From NCBI RefSeq assembly GCF_000011065.1, contig NC_004663.1, positions 2,728,001 to 2,792,000 on the forward strand: 64,000 bases of DNA. The letters are read 5' to 3'. This document shows, piece after piece, positions 9,287-17,882 of the stretch. The notes beneath the pieces are model-generated. The model was not told the DNA's origin, did no database searches, and worked only from the letters and a program-made list of their open reading frames with translations. Within the stretch, counting starts at the first letter, position 1. Each line of letters starts with the position of its first letter. This DNA comes from Bacteroides thetaiotaomicron VPI-5482. GTDB lineage: Bacteria > Bacteroidota > Bacteroidia > Bacteroidales > Bacteroidaceae. The position numbers were made by a program, and so were the translations under genes.

Positions 9287-9643
9287 ATGAAACGTTTAGG
9301 ATTAACATTAGTGGCAGCACTCTGCCTCGCTGCTTCGACTTTTGCAGCAGGAAACCAACCTACAACTGCAAAATGGGAAGGTAACATCAACGTAAATAAA
9401 TTAGGTAAATATTTGCAGTTAAACTCTGTTCAGAGCGAAGAAGTAGCAAACATCTGCGATTATTTCTCAGAACAGATGTCAAGAGCCACTACAGCCAAGA
9501 AAGATAAAGAAGCAAAATTGCGCAACGCTGTATACGGCAACTTGAAACTTATGAGAAAGACGCTCAGCGCTGAACAATATGCTAAATATGCCGCTTTGAT
9601 GAACCTTACTTTACTGAATAAAGGCATCGACCTAAGTAAGTAA
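9287..9643 (+). CDS. small secreted helical protein, Spy/LTxxQ-like
   Basis: This 118-residue protein has a signal peptide (MKRLGLTLVAALCLAASTFAA) and a mature part that looks all-helical, rich in Lys, Ala and Leu. The segment LSAEQYAKYAALMN resembles the LTxxQ-type repeat of periplasmic Spy/CpxP chaperones. I do not recognise an exact family. It is monocistronic, with its own promoter, an FNR-like palindrome upstream (9092-9123) and a strong terminator after it (9666-9691), so expression may respond to oxygen or redox state. That is inference. Confidence 0.75.
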   Translation: MKRLGLTLVAALCLAASTFAAGNQPTTAKWEGNINVNKLGKYLQLNSVQSEEVANICDYFSEQMSRATTAKKDKEAKLRNAVYGNLKLMRKTLSAEQYAKYAALMNLTLLNKGIDLSK

Positions 9644-9665
9644 AATTGAATCATATAGCAAGAGA

Positions 9666-9702
9666 AAGGGTGGAGACCGGTCAAGTTCTCCACCCTTCTT
9701 TT
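9666..9702 (+). terminator. intrinsic terminator after the Spy-like gene
   Basis: The stem is GGGTGGAGA paired with a perfect TCTCCACCC, separated by a nine-base loop, and is followed by TTCTTTTTAT. It lies about 25 bases after the stop codon at 9643. This is a textbook rho-independent terminator. Confidence 0.88.
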
Positions 9703-9772
9703 TATCTCATCCCACCTGCCGGACTTTATTCCGGCAAATACATTTTCAGCATCATTTACAAGTACACCGGAA

Positions 9773-10837
9773 TCATTTGATAGTCACCATGGTAGCCCCG
9801 AAACCATATTCCTGAAAAGAGGCATCCTGATAACGGTAATTGCTGTGTTTCCGTTTCAATTCATCAATAATGGCTTTCCGAAGCACTCCGTCTCCTTTTC
9901 CGTGAATAAACACAACTTTCTGCTCACGCTTCTCTTTATTCGCCTCTATTACTTCACGGAATTTGTCCAGTTGGTAGTTCAGAATTTCGCTGTTACTCAT
10001 TCCGTGCGTATCATCAAGCAGAGAATCAATATGAAGGTCTACTTCAATAATCCCATTTTTTCCGCTCTGACCGTGGTTGGGCTTCATAATAGGCTGCGAC
10101 TTGGGTTTATCCACAAACTTTTTCTGCAACAAAGCTGACTGAATCTCTTCCGCCGACACATATACCTGCTTGGCAGGCACGTCATCTTTCACAATATCAT
10201 AAATCAGAGCAGGTTCTTCGAAGAAATCGGAAGCACTGAATGTATGCAGTTTATAGAATTTCACCGTATCAATCCTCAGCTCTACGCTGACAGCAGGTTT
10301 GATGGCAGCAGGCTTTCCATCCTTGAAAGCGATCAGCTGGACAGCTACCCGTTCCATTTCATTCAATACATCCTTGGTGAATTCTTCCAGTAACAGTTTG
10401 GTATTCGGCTCTACCAGTCCATGTGAACGGTTGTTCCAAGCCTTTCCTTCCGCACTCAGATAAGTATAATACAGATAGTAATTGCTGTCATTCACCAAAT
10501 ATGCCTCGAAAGGAGTAGTCATCATCGCTTTGGCATCTTCGGGCACATAAGCCAAAAACACATTCAACGTATCACCGCCACGCACTTCCGGCTGGCGCTG
10601 TATAACCGGCATTTCCGGTTTGGCCGGCTTCGCGGGTTCCTCCTGCTTCGGAGCTGTCGCGGCAGGCTTGCGTTTTATATTGTAATCATCCGCCTCAATC
10701 ACGACACATTCACGTATCGGCATCGGGATATCAAAACCATCCGCATCTTCCACCAGTACAAAGTCTTTTCCTTTGAATCCTGTTACGATTCCACCGCCTA
10801 CCTCACTGAGGAAACGCACCTTATCTCCTATTTTCAT
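9773..10837 (-). CDS. DUF2027 / Smr-domain protein
   Basis: This 354-residue protein begins with a small SH3-like beta module ([20 protein letters not shown], residues 1-55), then a Pro/Lys-rich linker and the beta-rich DUF2027 region (about 90-245). The C-terminal Smr domain (about 270-354) has the LHIDSL and HGKGDGVLR motifs of MutS2-type Smr nucleases and RNA-binding proteins. This architecture is common in Bacteroidales; the cellular role is unknown, but Smr domains bind branched DNA or RNA and some act on stalled ribosomes. It is divergently transcribed from the HAD hydrolase gene, with -7-like elements for both in 10878-10914. Confidence 0.88.
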
Positions 10838-10877
10838 TATTGTATCTCCTATTAAAATTCAAACTTAAAACGGGTAA

Positions 10878-10885
10878 CAAAGATA
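10878..10885 (-). promoter_or_regulatory. -7 element for the DUF2027-Smr gene
   Basis: On the minus strand this reads TATCTTTG, a match to TAnnTTTG, about 40 bases upstream of the start at 10837. It faces away from the HAD promoter at 10907-10914. Confidence 0.55.
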
Positions 10886-10906
10886 GGGATTTATATGAAA
10901 ATACAG

Positions 10907-10914
10907 TAACTTTG
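10907..10914 (+). promoter_or_regulatory. -7 element for the HAD hydrolase gene
   Basis: TAACTTTG matches TAnnTTTG about 50 bases upstream of the ATG at 10964. I could not see a clear -33 element at the usual 19-21-base distance. Confidence 0.5.
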
Positions 10915-10963
10915 CCGCAAAATATAACGGAACGATTCTCGTCCCCCATTAACGACAAGACCG

Positions 10964-11659
10964 ATGAAAGAACTTATTAAAGTCATAGCTTTTGATGCAG
11001 ACGACACGCTGTGGAGTAACGAACCTTTTTTTCAGGAAGTGGAAAAACAGTATACGGATTTGCTGAAACCGTATGGCACCTCCAAAGAAATCTCAGCCGC
11101 CTTATTCCAAACAGAAATGAATAATCTGCAAATTTTGGGATATGGCGCCAAGGCGTTTACCATTTCAATGGTCGAAACAGCATTACAGATCAGCAACGGA
11201 AAGATTGCAGCCGACATTATTCGGCAAATTGTCGATTTAGGGAAATCCTTGTTGAAAATGCCTATCGAATTACTTCCGGGAGTCAAGGAAACGCTGAAAA
11301 CGCTGAAAGAAACGGGAAAATACAAGTTGGTAGTAGCTACAAAGGGAGATTTGCTGGACCAGGAGAATAAGCTGGAACGTTCGGGATTATCTCCTTACTT
11401 TGACCATATCGAGGTGATGTCCGACAAGACGGAAAAAGAATATCTCCGGCTATTGAGTATTCTGCAAATAGCTCCTTCCGAACTTTTGATGGTCGGCAAT
11501 TCTTTTAAATCGGATATTCAGCCGGTCTTATCTTTAGGTGGATACGGAGTACATATTCCTTTTGAAGTCATGTGGAAGCATGAAGTAACGGAAACGTTCG
11601 CACACGAACGCTTGAAACAGGTGAAAAGACTCGATGATCTGCTATCTTTACTTGGATAA
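10964..11659 (+). CDS. HAD-superfamily hydrolase
   Basis: This 231-residue protein has the HAD motifs in order: DADDT (motif I, about residues 11-15), VVATKGD (motif II region, about 123), and GNSFKSDI (motif III, about 178). A helical cap sits between motifs I and II. It is a cytoplasmic phosphatase-like enzyme of the YjjG/phosphoglycolate phosphatase type, but the substrate cannot be read from the sequence. The first catalytic Asp is in place (FDADD), so it should be active. Confidence 0.88.
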   Translation: MKELIKVIAFDADDTLWSNEPFFQEVEKQYTDLLKPYGTSKEISAALFQTEMNNLQILGYGAKAFTISMVETALQISNGKIAADIIRQIVDLGKSLLKMPIELLPGVKETLKTLKETGKYKLVVATKGDLLDQENKLERSGLSPYFDHIEVMSDKTEKEYLRLLSILQIAPSELLMVGNSFKSDIQPVLSLGGYGVHIPFEVMWKHEVTETFAHERLKQVKRLDDLLSLLG

Positions 11660-11699
11660 ATACTCTATCTGGATAAATCCCGGATAAATTCAAGGAATA

Positions 11700-12473
11700 T
11701 TACAGCAATTTCATCAGCTCCGCTGCCCGACAGGCTTCTATCGAGTTGCCGACAGAAAGTTTTTCCAAAATATTCTGTCGGTGGCGGTTGACCGTATTCA
11801 CACTGATATAAAGAGTCGCTGCTATTTCTTTACTCGACAGCCCTTTCCGTATGCAGCGCAGTATTTCCTTTTCGCGTTCTGAAAGGATATTGCGGTGCTC
11901 TTCCGAAAGGGATAATGTTTCTACTTCCCCACGTTCCATCTGGGTTATCGTAGCATAAATGCCTTGTTCCGGCCGTTGGTCGGCAGATAAGGAATAAAGG
12001 CAGAAGATCAGCCAAACATTGCCGGCAGGGGTGTTCTGCATGATTTGCACAAGGTTGTCAATGTATTGATAAACGCCTTTTTCATTCATCATACGCAGTC
12101 TGCATCTGCCCCGATATTTCAGCCGTTCGCCGGGAGACATGGAAAAAGTCTTCTGGAAAAACTTGTATTCCATCAAACGCTTTTCTACCAAATCTTCCGG
12201 ATGAATGCGCCGGTAGATACAATCTTCGTCCATCGAATCAATTACGCTTAAAGCCGCCTCTTCGGGAGTAAGTCCCAGGAAATTCGCCCACGGATGGACA
12301 GTAACGTAACTTTTCCGGTTCGAAAGATCGGAAATGACAGCACACCCTCCATTAACTTCCGTCAATGAGCGGACAAACTGCTGGTGTTGTTCCACTATTC
12401 CATTATCCAGTGCTTCGTGCGCTGTCGGATGCGTAGCATAGACTTCATCTATTTCCTTTTGTAGTACGTCCAT
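11700..12473 (-). CDS. PAS-LuxR-type transcriptional regulator
   Basis: This 257-residue protein has a PAS-like sensory region (about residues 45-165) and a C-terminal LuxR/GerE helix-turn-helix (about 192-250: LSEREKEILRCIRKGLSSKEIA ... VNTVNRHRQNILEKL). It is divergent from a DUF1349 protein gene, and their -7 elements face each other five bases apart, so this regulator may control that gene and itself. No phospho-receiver domain is present. Confidence 0.9.
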   Translation of the reverse strand: MDVLQKEIDEVYATHPTAHEALDNGIVEQHQQFVRSLTEVNGGCAVISDLSNRKSYVTVHPWANFLGLTPEEAALSVIDSMDEDCIYRRIHPEDLVEKRLMEYKFFQKTFSMSPGERLKYRGRCRLRMMNEKGVYQYIDNLVQIMQNTPAGNVWLIFCLYSLSADQRPEQGIYATITQMERGEVETLSLSEEHRNILSEREKEILRCIRKGLSSKEIAATLYISVNTVNRHRQNILEKLSVGNSIEACRAAELMKLL

Positions 12474-12521
12474 CGTATAAAATGGTTATTATTCAGTATT
12501 GTCGCAAGGACAGGCATGACC

Positions 12522-12542
12522 TATCTTTGCACCACAAAGATA
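12522..12542. promoter_or_regulatory. overlapping divergent promoters (LuxR gene / DUF1349 gene)
   Basis: TATCTTTG at 12522-12529 serves the + strand and its exact inverse at 12535-12542 serves the - strand, separated by five bases, so the whole 21-bp block is palindromic. A TTG at 12499-12501 is 20 bases from the + element, the right spacing for a Bacteroides -33. The two promoters would exclude or influence each other. Confidence 0.6.
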
Positions 12543-12560
12543 AATAAATAAGAAAAGAAC

Positions 12561-13226
12561 ATGAAACATTTAAAAATCAAAATCATGTCAATCGCGTTAT
12601 TGGCGGCAGCAACTTCTTCTATGGCACAAAGTTTGGACAAAATGAACTGGCTGAATGAGCCTCAGCAATGGGAAATAAAAGAAGGCAAGGCTTTAGTGAT
12701 GGACGTTCCGGCGAAAACCGATTTCTGGCGGATTTCCCACTACGGATTTACGGTAGACGACGGACCTTTCTACTATGCTACTTATGGCGGAGAGTTCGAA
12801 GTGAAAGTAAAGATTACCGGAAACTATGTGACTACTTTCGACCAAATGGGATTGATGTTGCGCATCGATCATGAGAACTGGATAAAGGCAGGGGTAGAGT
12901 ACGTAGACGGCAAACAGAATGTAAGTGCCGTAGTCACCCACCGCACCAGCGACTGGAGTGTAGTGCAACTGCCGGATGCTCCTCGTTCTTTATGGATTAA
13001 AGCGGTCCGCCGACTGGATGCAGTGGAGATTTTCTTCTCCCGCGATGATAAGGAATATACGATGATACGTACTTGCTGGTTGCAGGATAATTGTCCGGTT
13101 ATGGTCGGATTAATGGGAGCCTGCCCGGACGGAAAGGGATTCACGGCCACATTCGAAGAATTTAAGGTAACTCCTTTGGCAGATCAGCGGAGACTGGAAT
13201 GGGCTAAAAAACAAGCCGACAAATAA
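12561..13226 (+). CDS. DUF1349-family secreted protein
   Basis: This 221-residue protein has a signal peptide (about residues 1-22, ending SMAQS) and a concanavalin-like beta-sandwich typical of DUF1349 (WRISHYGFTVDDGPFYY, MGLMLRIDHENWIKAGVEYVDG, WIKAVRRLDAVEIFFSRD). Members are found near carbohydrate genes and are presumed to bind or modify sugars, but no activity is established. It is monocistronic and divergent from the PAS-LuxR regulator. Confidence 0.88.
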   Translation: MKHLKIKIMSIALLAAATSSMAQSLDKMNWLNEPQQWEIKEGKALVMDVPAKTDFWRISHYGFTVDDGPFYYATYGGEFEVKVKITGNYVTTFDQMGLMLRIDHENWIKAGVEYVDGKQNVSAVVTHRTSDWSVVQLPDAPRSLWIKAVRRLDAVEIFFSRDDKEYTMIRTCWLQDNCPVMVGLMGACPDGKGFTATFEEFKVTPLADQRRLEWAKKQADK

Positions 13227-13381
13227 AGAAAGACAGTTCTTCCAACAAGCTCCCTTAGATGGCGGAGCAAAATGATGGTACACAATCACACTTCACGGAC
13301 AGTCTTGTTGAGCCAATCAATAGCGATTCACTCAGAACAATTACCCTTTAGGGAGATGTATGGCTAAACAAGTATTCCATC

Positions 13382-13407
13382 AGCCAAAATGATCGTCATT
13401 CTTGGCT
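13382..13407 (+). terminator. hairpin, possible terminator
   Basis: AGCCAA-a-ATGA pairs with TCAT-tc-TTGGCT across a three-base loop, followed by ATTTTCTT. It is about 155 bases beyond the DUF1349 stop, so it may end that transcript. An 8-bp stem (AGTTCCGT, 13570-13577, with ACGGAACT, 13584-13591) further on could serve the convergent gene. Confidence 0.4.
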
Positions 13408-13416
13408 ATTTTCTTC

Positions 13417-13504
13417 CGTTGCACCTAGGTACAACAATTGTCTCACCTTGGTTAAACAACTGAAGCACCTAGGTGACTCTTTCGTCTCACCTAGGTGCAA
13501 CGAA
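13417..13504. repeat. 22-bp-periodic array of CACCTAGGTG palindromes
   Basis: Four 22-base units start at 13417, 13439, 13461 and 13483. Each has the 10-bp palindrome CACCTAGGTG or a variant (CACCTAGGTA at 13422, CACCTTGGTT at 13444, perfect copies at 13466 and 13488). The outer ends form a perfect 14-bp inverted repeat (13417-13430 with 13489-13502). The array lies in the 404-base gap between two convergent genes (13227-13630); I see no convincing gene in that gap. It shares CTTTCGTCT and the 22-base period with the palindrome at 34054-34141. Confidence 0.85.
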
Positions 13505-13630
13505 AAAAAAATCGCTATTTATGTGATTAATGAGTAACTATCGTCGGCTAATGGATAGTAACAGAACCCAGTTCCGTATCCTAACGGAACTTTCCACTAA
13601 ACACTCCCACTTTACCGATGTCCCATAGAG

Positions 13631-14686
13631 CTATTTTTCCAAAAAACGGGTAAATTTCTGCCGCTCCCGTTCCAACGTTTCTTCATTCATATCGGCCACC
13701 TGCCTGAACCATGAATACTTCAGGTCCACACTTTTCTTCTTCACCGATTTATCCCAGTTTCCTATGACCTGCCCGTTATGAAGGACAATCGGAAAGAACA
13801 ATCCGTTATTAGTAAACGCTTTGGAATAATGTTCAAGGGGCAGAACATCCGTCCGGTCTTTATATCCCAGCAGATATTCATCATAAGAAGGCAAAAGATG
13901 TATATGCCCCGACAGTTTGCCACGAGTCCGGCAGATGTCATGAATATACCATGTCTGTTCCTTCCATTGTTCGGTTATCAGTTCCGAAGCAATCAGATAA
14001 ACAGCCTGTTTTGCATCCGAAACCGACAGCCCTGACCACCAAATGAAATCCTGCAAAACTGCCGGAGAATGGCTACGGAAATAACTCCGTGCCAAGCGCG
14101 CCAAAGACTCGTCTTTCGTCAGTTCGGGCATCGGCGGAACCCGTTCTTCCAAAAGTGCGTACGTGCATTTGCTTCCTCTGTCCTCGCCACTACAAATGAT
14201 GCCTTCCTGCTCCGCACGTGCCATAAAGCGAGTCATACGGCGATTGTCCGCCACAATCCCCGAACGGTTAAAGTGTTCGGCAATCTCTTGTTTTGTCAGA
14301 CTTTTCTTTCCACAAAGAATCTTCTCCAACAGGTCATGCGCTTTCGTATAGAGTTCATTCGGGATGTCCAGATCATATCCTTTCGCAAAAGAATCATTTG
14401 CCGAAATAATACGTTGCGCGGAAAGTTTCAGCATCCAGCGGATATCCTCTGCCGCCACCAGATGCCACGTAGGACGCATCACATGAGTCCTCAGAATTTC
14501 TCCCTCACGCAACGCCTTCTCTACTGTTTGAATTGTAGCCGATTTCAGACGCATCCCTACTGCCCACTTCACCATGGAATAGTTCTGTGCCTGCATGGCT
14601 CCCATCCAAGACACCAACTCTTTAGGTTCACGGAAAAGTGGATTTAATAACTGCTGATTCAGTAAACGGATATTCGGTATATTCAT
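13631..14686 (-). CDS. winged-helix DNA-binding protein, AlkZ/HTH_42-like
   Basis: This 351-residue protein matches the HTH_42 superfamily (winged-helix proteins that include the DNA glycosylases AlkZ and YcaQ/AlkX). It has MGAMQAQNYSMVKWAVGMR near the N-terminus, where the QAQ fits the catalytic Q-phi-Q motif of these glycosylases, then RPTWHLVA and a C-terminal region with LPSYDEYLLGYKDR. By family it could excise alkylated or crosslinked bases, but no activity can be claimed. The start is ATG at 14686, with a -7-like element at 14709-14716 (minus strand). Confidence 0.8.
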   Translation of the reverse strand: MNIPNIRLLNQQLLNPLFREPKELVSWMGAMQAQNYSMVKWAVGMRLKSATIQTVEKALREGEILRTHVMRPTWHLVAAEDIRWMLKLSAQRIISANDSFAKGYDLDIPNELYTKAHDLLEKILCGKKSLTKQEIAEHFNRSGIVADNRRMTRFMARAEQEGIICSGEDRGSKCTYALLEERVPPMPELTKDESLARLARSYFRSHSPAVLQDFIWWSGLSVSDAKQAVYLIASELITEQWKEQTWYIHDICRTRGKLSGHIHLLPSYDEYLLGYKDRTDVLPLEHYSKAFTNNGLFFPIVLHNGQVIGNWDKSVKKKSVDLKYSWFRQVADMNEETLERERQKFTRFLEK

Positions 14687-14880
14687 AAATTAGTTATTTT
14701 ATTTGCCACAAATATAAAATCTTTTCGCTAACAAATCATTATAAATGATTAATTGATAAGCAGAAAGAACTTTTTTTATCCGCCGGACAGGAATTAAATA
14801 TCATTTTCTATTTCTTCTTTTGTAAGAATAATCCCCCGTCATACGACTAACTCTCCAAAATACATTAAAATTTAAATGAA

Positions 14881-15375
14881 GTGGAAGAAGAATTTATCGA
14901 ACTAATCAATCAGTATCAAGGGATATTGCAGAAAATATGCAATATCTATTTCTACCAGCATCCGTTCCGTGAGGATTATTATCAAGAGATATTAATCCGG
15001 CTGTGGAAAGCATACCCCAAATTCAAGCAGGAGAGCACCGTTTCGACATGGCTCTACAGAGTCACGCTGAACACTGCCATCGATCTTGTGCGGAAAGAAT
15101 CTGTGCAGCCCGTTTACAAAGAGTTATCGACACAGGAATATGCCATACATGACAGCCATCCAGAAGAGAACACCGCAACGGATAAAAAAGAGCAGCTATA
15201 TCAAGCCATCAACCGGTTGTCCGAAATAGAAAAAGCGATTATCATTCTTTATCTTGAAAGCTATGAATACAAAGAGATTGCCGCCGTTATCGGCATTTCC
15301 GAGAGTAATGTCGGAGTAAAAATTAATAGAATCAAGAAACAACTCATTAAACAATTAAACAATGGAAGACAATAA
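14881..15375 (+). CDS. ECF-type RNA polymerase sigma factor (GTG start)
   Basis: This 164-residue sigma-70 family protein has region 2 (FREDYYQEILIRLWKAYPKF ... STVSTWLYRVTLNTAID) and region 4 (SYEYKEIAAVIGISESNVGVKINRIKK). The reading frame begins at a GTG; a nearby ATG at 14876 is in another frame. The 3' end overlaps the next gene by 14 bases, so the following four-helix membrane protein is its likely cognate regulator. No FecR or TonB receptor is adjacent, which distinguishes it from the other two sigma factors here. Confidence 0.9.
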   Translation: MEEEFIELINQYQGILQKICNIYFYQHPFREDYYQEILIRLWKAYPKFKQESTVSTWLYRVTLNTAIDLVRKESVQPVYKELSTQEYAIHDSHPEENTATDKKEQLYQAINRLSEIEKAIIILYLESYEYKEIAAVIGISESNVGVKINRIKKQLIKQLNNGRQ

Positions 15376-15952
15376 TTTGAAAGAATGCTGGAAAGAAATA
15401 CATACCGGCACAGAAATAAAGCCAATGAATATAAAAGAAGTGATACGCAAGAAGCATTGTCGTACCATTTCCCAAACCTTACGTCGTCAGAAAACGTTGA
15501 TCTCTTTATTTGCCATCCTGCTGGCATTCTCCGTAGCTGCCAGTATCTGGGATACGATCATCATGGGAAGCGCCTCGATCTCCCTATGGGCCGGAAGTGC
15601 CTTTCTGCTGTTTCTGCTGGTTTCGGCCATTGGACATTATCAGCTCCTCACAAGGTCAGCAGACACATATTCACTGAAAGAATCCGGAGCAATGCTCAAA
15701 AAACAGCTGGAACGAAGAATCAATATTGATTTCATCATATATCTGATATTCTTTTACGGAACAGCCGTCAGGTTCGTGATTCAATATTTCAATGATTACG
15801 AAGGATTAAAAGGGCTTACATTCATTCTGATGCTCTTTACGGGCATCCTTCTTGCCATTCCATGGCTCATGAGGTATCAGCAGAAACATCGGTACAGATA
15901 TTATTTCAACTCTCTCGATAAGAGTCAGAAGCTGTTGGAAGTCTCCGAATAA
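15362..15952 (+). CDS. four-helix membrane protein coupled to a sigma factor
   Basis: This 196-residue protein has a charged N-terminal cytoplasmic part (about residues 1-42) and two pairs of hydrophobic helices (about 43-90 and 120-175). It overlaps the end of the ECF sigma gene by 14 bases, so translation is probably coupled. The position suggests a membrane anti-sigma factor, but no zinc-binding HXXXCXXC motif is visible. The family is not recognised by me. Confidence 0.75.
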   Translation: MEDNNLKECWKEIHTGTEIKPMNIKEVIRKKHCRTISQTLRRQKTLISLFAILLAFSVAASIWDTIIMGSASISLWAGSAFLLFLLVSAIGHYQLLTRSADTYSLKESGAMLKKQLERRINIDFIIYLIFFYGTAVRFVIQYFNDYEGLKGLTFILMLFTGILLAIPWLMRYQQKHRYRYYFNSLDKSQKLLEVSE

Positions 15953-15957
15953 ATCTC

Positions 15958-15965
15958 TACTTTTG
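15958..15965 (+). promoter_or_regulatory. -7 element of the aroA promoter
   Basis: TACTTTTG matches TAnnTTTG. Transcription would start around 15972, which rules out the TTG at 15963 as a start codon and supports ATG at 15993. Confidence 0.6.
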
Positions 15966-15992
15966 TACTCCATAACAAAGAATATACTTAGA

Positions 15993-17225
15993 ATGATGCT
16001 CTATAAACTTATTTCCCCTTCCATGGTAAAGGCAACAATCCAGTTGCCAGCTTCCAAAAGTATCAGCAACCGTGCACTCATCATCAATGCGCTGGGTAAA
16101 GGCATTTATCCGCCGGAAAACCTGTCCGATTGCGATGATACCCAAGTCATGATAAAAGCCCTGACCGAAGGTAAAGAGACTATAGACATCATGGCAGCCG
16201 GAACCGCCATGCGTTTCCTGACCGCTTATCTGAGTGCCACTTCGGGAGAACGGATTATCACAGGCACCGCCCGTATGCAGCAACGCCCGATACAGATTCT
16301 GGTCAACGCCCTTCGCGAGTTGGGAGCTGAAATAGAGTACACCCATAACGAAGGATATCCGCCTCTTCGCATCAAGGGCGCAGAGCTGAAAGGAAATGAA
16401 ATCACGCTGAAGGGAAACGTCAGTTCACAGTATATATCCGCCCTGCTGATGATAGGTCCTGTGCTCAAAGACGGACTGACACTGCACTTGACAGGAGAAA
16501 TCATTTCCCGTCCTTATATCAATCTGACACTGCAATTAATGCAGGACTTCGGAGCAAAAGCGGCATGGACTTCACCCAGCAGCATCTCCGTAGCTCCGCA
16601 ACCGTATCAGAGTGTCCCCTTCACCGTAGAAAGCGACTGGAGCGCTGCTTCTTACTGGTATCAGATTGCCGCTTTGTCTCCGGAAGCAGAGATTGAACTG
16701 TTGGGATTATTCCGCAACAGTTATCAGGGAGACAGTCGGGGAGCGGAAGTTTTCTCCCGTCTGGGGATCACGACGGAGTTCACTCCCAAAGGCGTAAAGA
16801 TCAAAAAAACAGGCAAGACACCGGAACGACTGGAAGAAGACTTCGTTGACATTCCGGACCTGGCACAAACGTTCGTTGTAACTTGCGCTTTATTAAATAT
16901 CCCTTTCCGTTTCACAGGCTTGCAGAGTCTGAAAATAAAGGAAACAGACCGCATCGCCGCATTGAGAACCGAACTTAAAAAGCTGGGATACCTCATCGAA
17001 GAAGAAAATGACAGCGTATTGATGTGGAACGGCGAACGTTGCGAACCGGAAGCGGTTCCTGTGATTGCGACCTACGAAGACCACCGGATGGCGATGGCAT
17101 TCGCACCGGCAGTAATCACCTTCCCTAAGCTGCTGATTGCTGACCCGCAAGTTGTTTCCAAATCGTATCCCGGTTATTGGGAGGATTTGAAACTTGCCGG
17201 ATTCCAAGTGATAAACGAAGGTTAA
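15993..17225 (+). CDS. aroA: 3-phosphoshikimate 1-carboxyvinyltransferase (EPSP synthase)
   Basis: This enzyme of about 410 residues joins phosphoenolpyruvate to shikimate 3-phosphate, the sixth step of the shikimate pathway to aromatic amino acids, in the cytoplasm. Visible family motifs are LPASKSISNRALIINAL, AGTAMRFLTA (phosphoenolpyruvate-binding loop), SDWSAASYWY, KIKETDRIAALRTELKKLG and DHRMAMAFAP. The start was set at the ATG at 15993 because the -7 element lies at 15958-15965. A Crp/Fnr regulator gene begins 14 bases after the stop and may be cotranscribed. Confidence 0.95.
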   Translation: MMLYKLISPSMVKATIQLPASKSISNRALIINALGKGIYPPENLSDCDDTQVMIKALTEGKETIDIMAAGTAMRFLTAYLSATSGERIITGTARMQQRPIQILVNALRELGAEIEYTHNEGYPPLRIKGAELKGNEITLKGNVSSQYISALLMIGPVLKDGLTLHLTGEIISRPYINLTLQLMQDFGAKAAWTSPSSISVAPQPYQSVPFTVESDWSAASYWYQIAALSPEAEIELLGLFRNSYQGDSRGAEVFSRLGITTEFTPKGVKIKKTGKTPERLEEDFVDIPDLAQTFVVTCALLNIPFRFTGLQSLKIKETDRIAALRTELKKLGYLIEEENDSVLMWNGERCEPEAVPVIATYEDHRMAMAFAPAVITFPKLLIADPQVVSKSYPGYWEDLKLAGFQVINEG

Positions 17226-17238
17226 TCATTGTCGTACT

Positions 17239-17808
17239 GTGGAAGATTTCAATAAATATACTTCCCATATCAACTATTCCCCTATTGTAGATTTTACATT
17301 ACAGCAGGGAAAAGAGACTTCTTATAAAAAAGGAGAGTACTTTGTACGGCAAGGAGAAGCCTGTAAGATCATGGGATTTGTTGTTTCCGGCTCTTTCCGC
17401 TATTGTTGCGTCAACAGTCTGGGCGAAAGCAGCATTGTCGGATATACATTCGACCATTCTTTTGTCGGGAATTATCCGGCTTTCCAGTTGCAGGACCAAT
17501 CAAATGTAGATATTCAAGCGTTATGCGACTGTACGGTGTATGTGATCAACCATTCCCAACTGGCAGATTTCTACGACATTAACAACGACCACCAAAAACT
17601 GGGACGCCGGATTGCGGAAACTCTTCTGTGGGAAATATATGATCGGATGATCTCCATGTACAGTCTGACACCGGAAGAACGTTATCTGGATATTATCAAC
17701 CGCTGTCCTGACCTGCTGAAACTGATTACTTTAAAAGAACTTGCCTCCTATCTCCTGATTCGTCCGGAAACATTGAGCCGCATCCGGAGAAAAGTAGTTC
17801 GGAAGTAA
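17239..17808 (+). CDS. Crp/Fnr-family transcriptional regulator
   Basis: This 189-residue protein has an N-terminal cyclic-nucleotide-type beta-roll (about residues 12-120; FVRQGEACKIMGFVVSGSFRY) and a C-terminal helix-turn-helix. Its recognition helix reads PETLSRIRRK. The ExxSR pattern (E-T-L-S-R) is that of FNR proteins that read TTGAT half-sites. There is no N-terminal Cys cluster like that of E. coli FNR, so the signal is unclear. A GTG is the apparent start. A perfect TTGAT-N4-ATCAA site lies five bases after its stop, before the SDR gene. Confidence 0.88.
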   Translation: MEDFNKYTSHINYSPIVDFTLQQGKETSYKKGEYFVRQGEACKIMGFVVSGSFRYCCVNSLGESSIVGYTFDHSFVGNYPAFQLQDQSNVDIQALCDCTVYVINHSQLADFYDINNDHQKLGRRIAETLLWEIYDRMISMYSLTPEERYLDIINRCPDLLKLITLKELASYLLIRPETLSRIRRKVVRK

Positions 17809-17812
17809 ATTC

Positions 17813-17826
17813 TTGATTTCAATCAA
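17813..17826. promoter_or_regulatory. FNR-type operator in front of the SDR gene
   Basis: The 14 bases read TTGAT-TTCA-ATCAA, a perfect FNR-type palindrome. The -7 element of the SDR promoter is at 17849-17856 (TACCTTTG), so the start point would be about 17863 and the operator centre about -43. That is near the -41.5 position of class II activators. The upstream gene encodes a Crp/Fnr protein with an FNR-type recognition helix. Confidence 0.7.
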
Positions 17827-17848
17827 GATTTTATTCAGACTCCTCCCC

Positions 17849-17856
17849 TACCTTTG
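17849..17856 (+). promoter_or_regulatory. -7 element of the SDR gene
   Basis: TACCTTTG matches TAnnTTTG, 27 bases upstream of the ATG at 17883. No -33 match is obvious, as expected for an activator-dependent promoter. Confidence 0.55.
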
Positions 17857-17882
17857 CAGGCAAACATAGTCTATTTTAATTC

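Noticed and set aside
13261..13350. short frame of about 30 codons from the ATG at 13259 in the gap after the DUF1349 gene
   Set aside because: No promoter, no codon pattern typical of a gene, and no recognisable sequence; treated as chance.
13417..13504. CRISPR array
   Set aside because: Units are contiguous palindromes of 22 bases with no unique spacers, and there is no cas gene nearby.
15963..15992. TTG start giving aroA ten extra residues
   Set aside because: The TTG lies within the TAnnTTTG promoter element (15958-15965), so it would be upstream of the transcript start.
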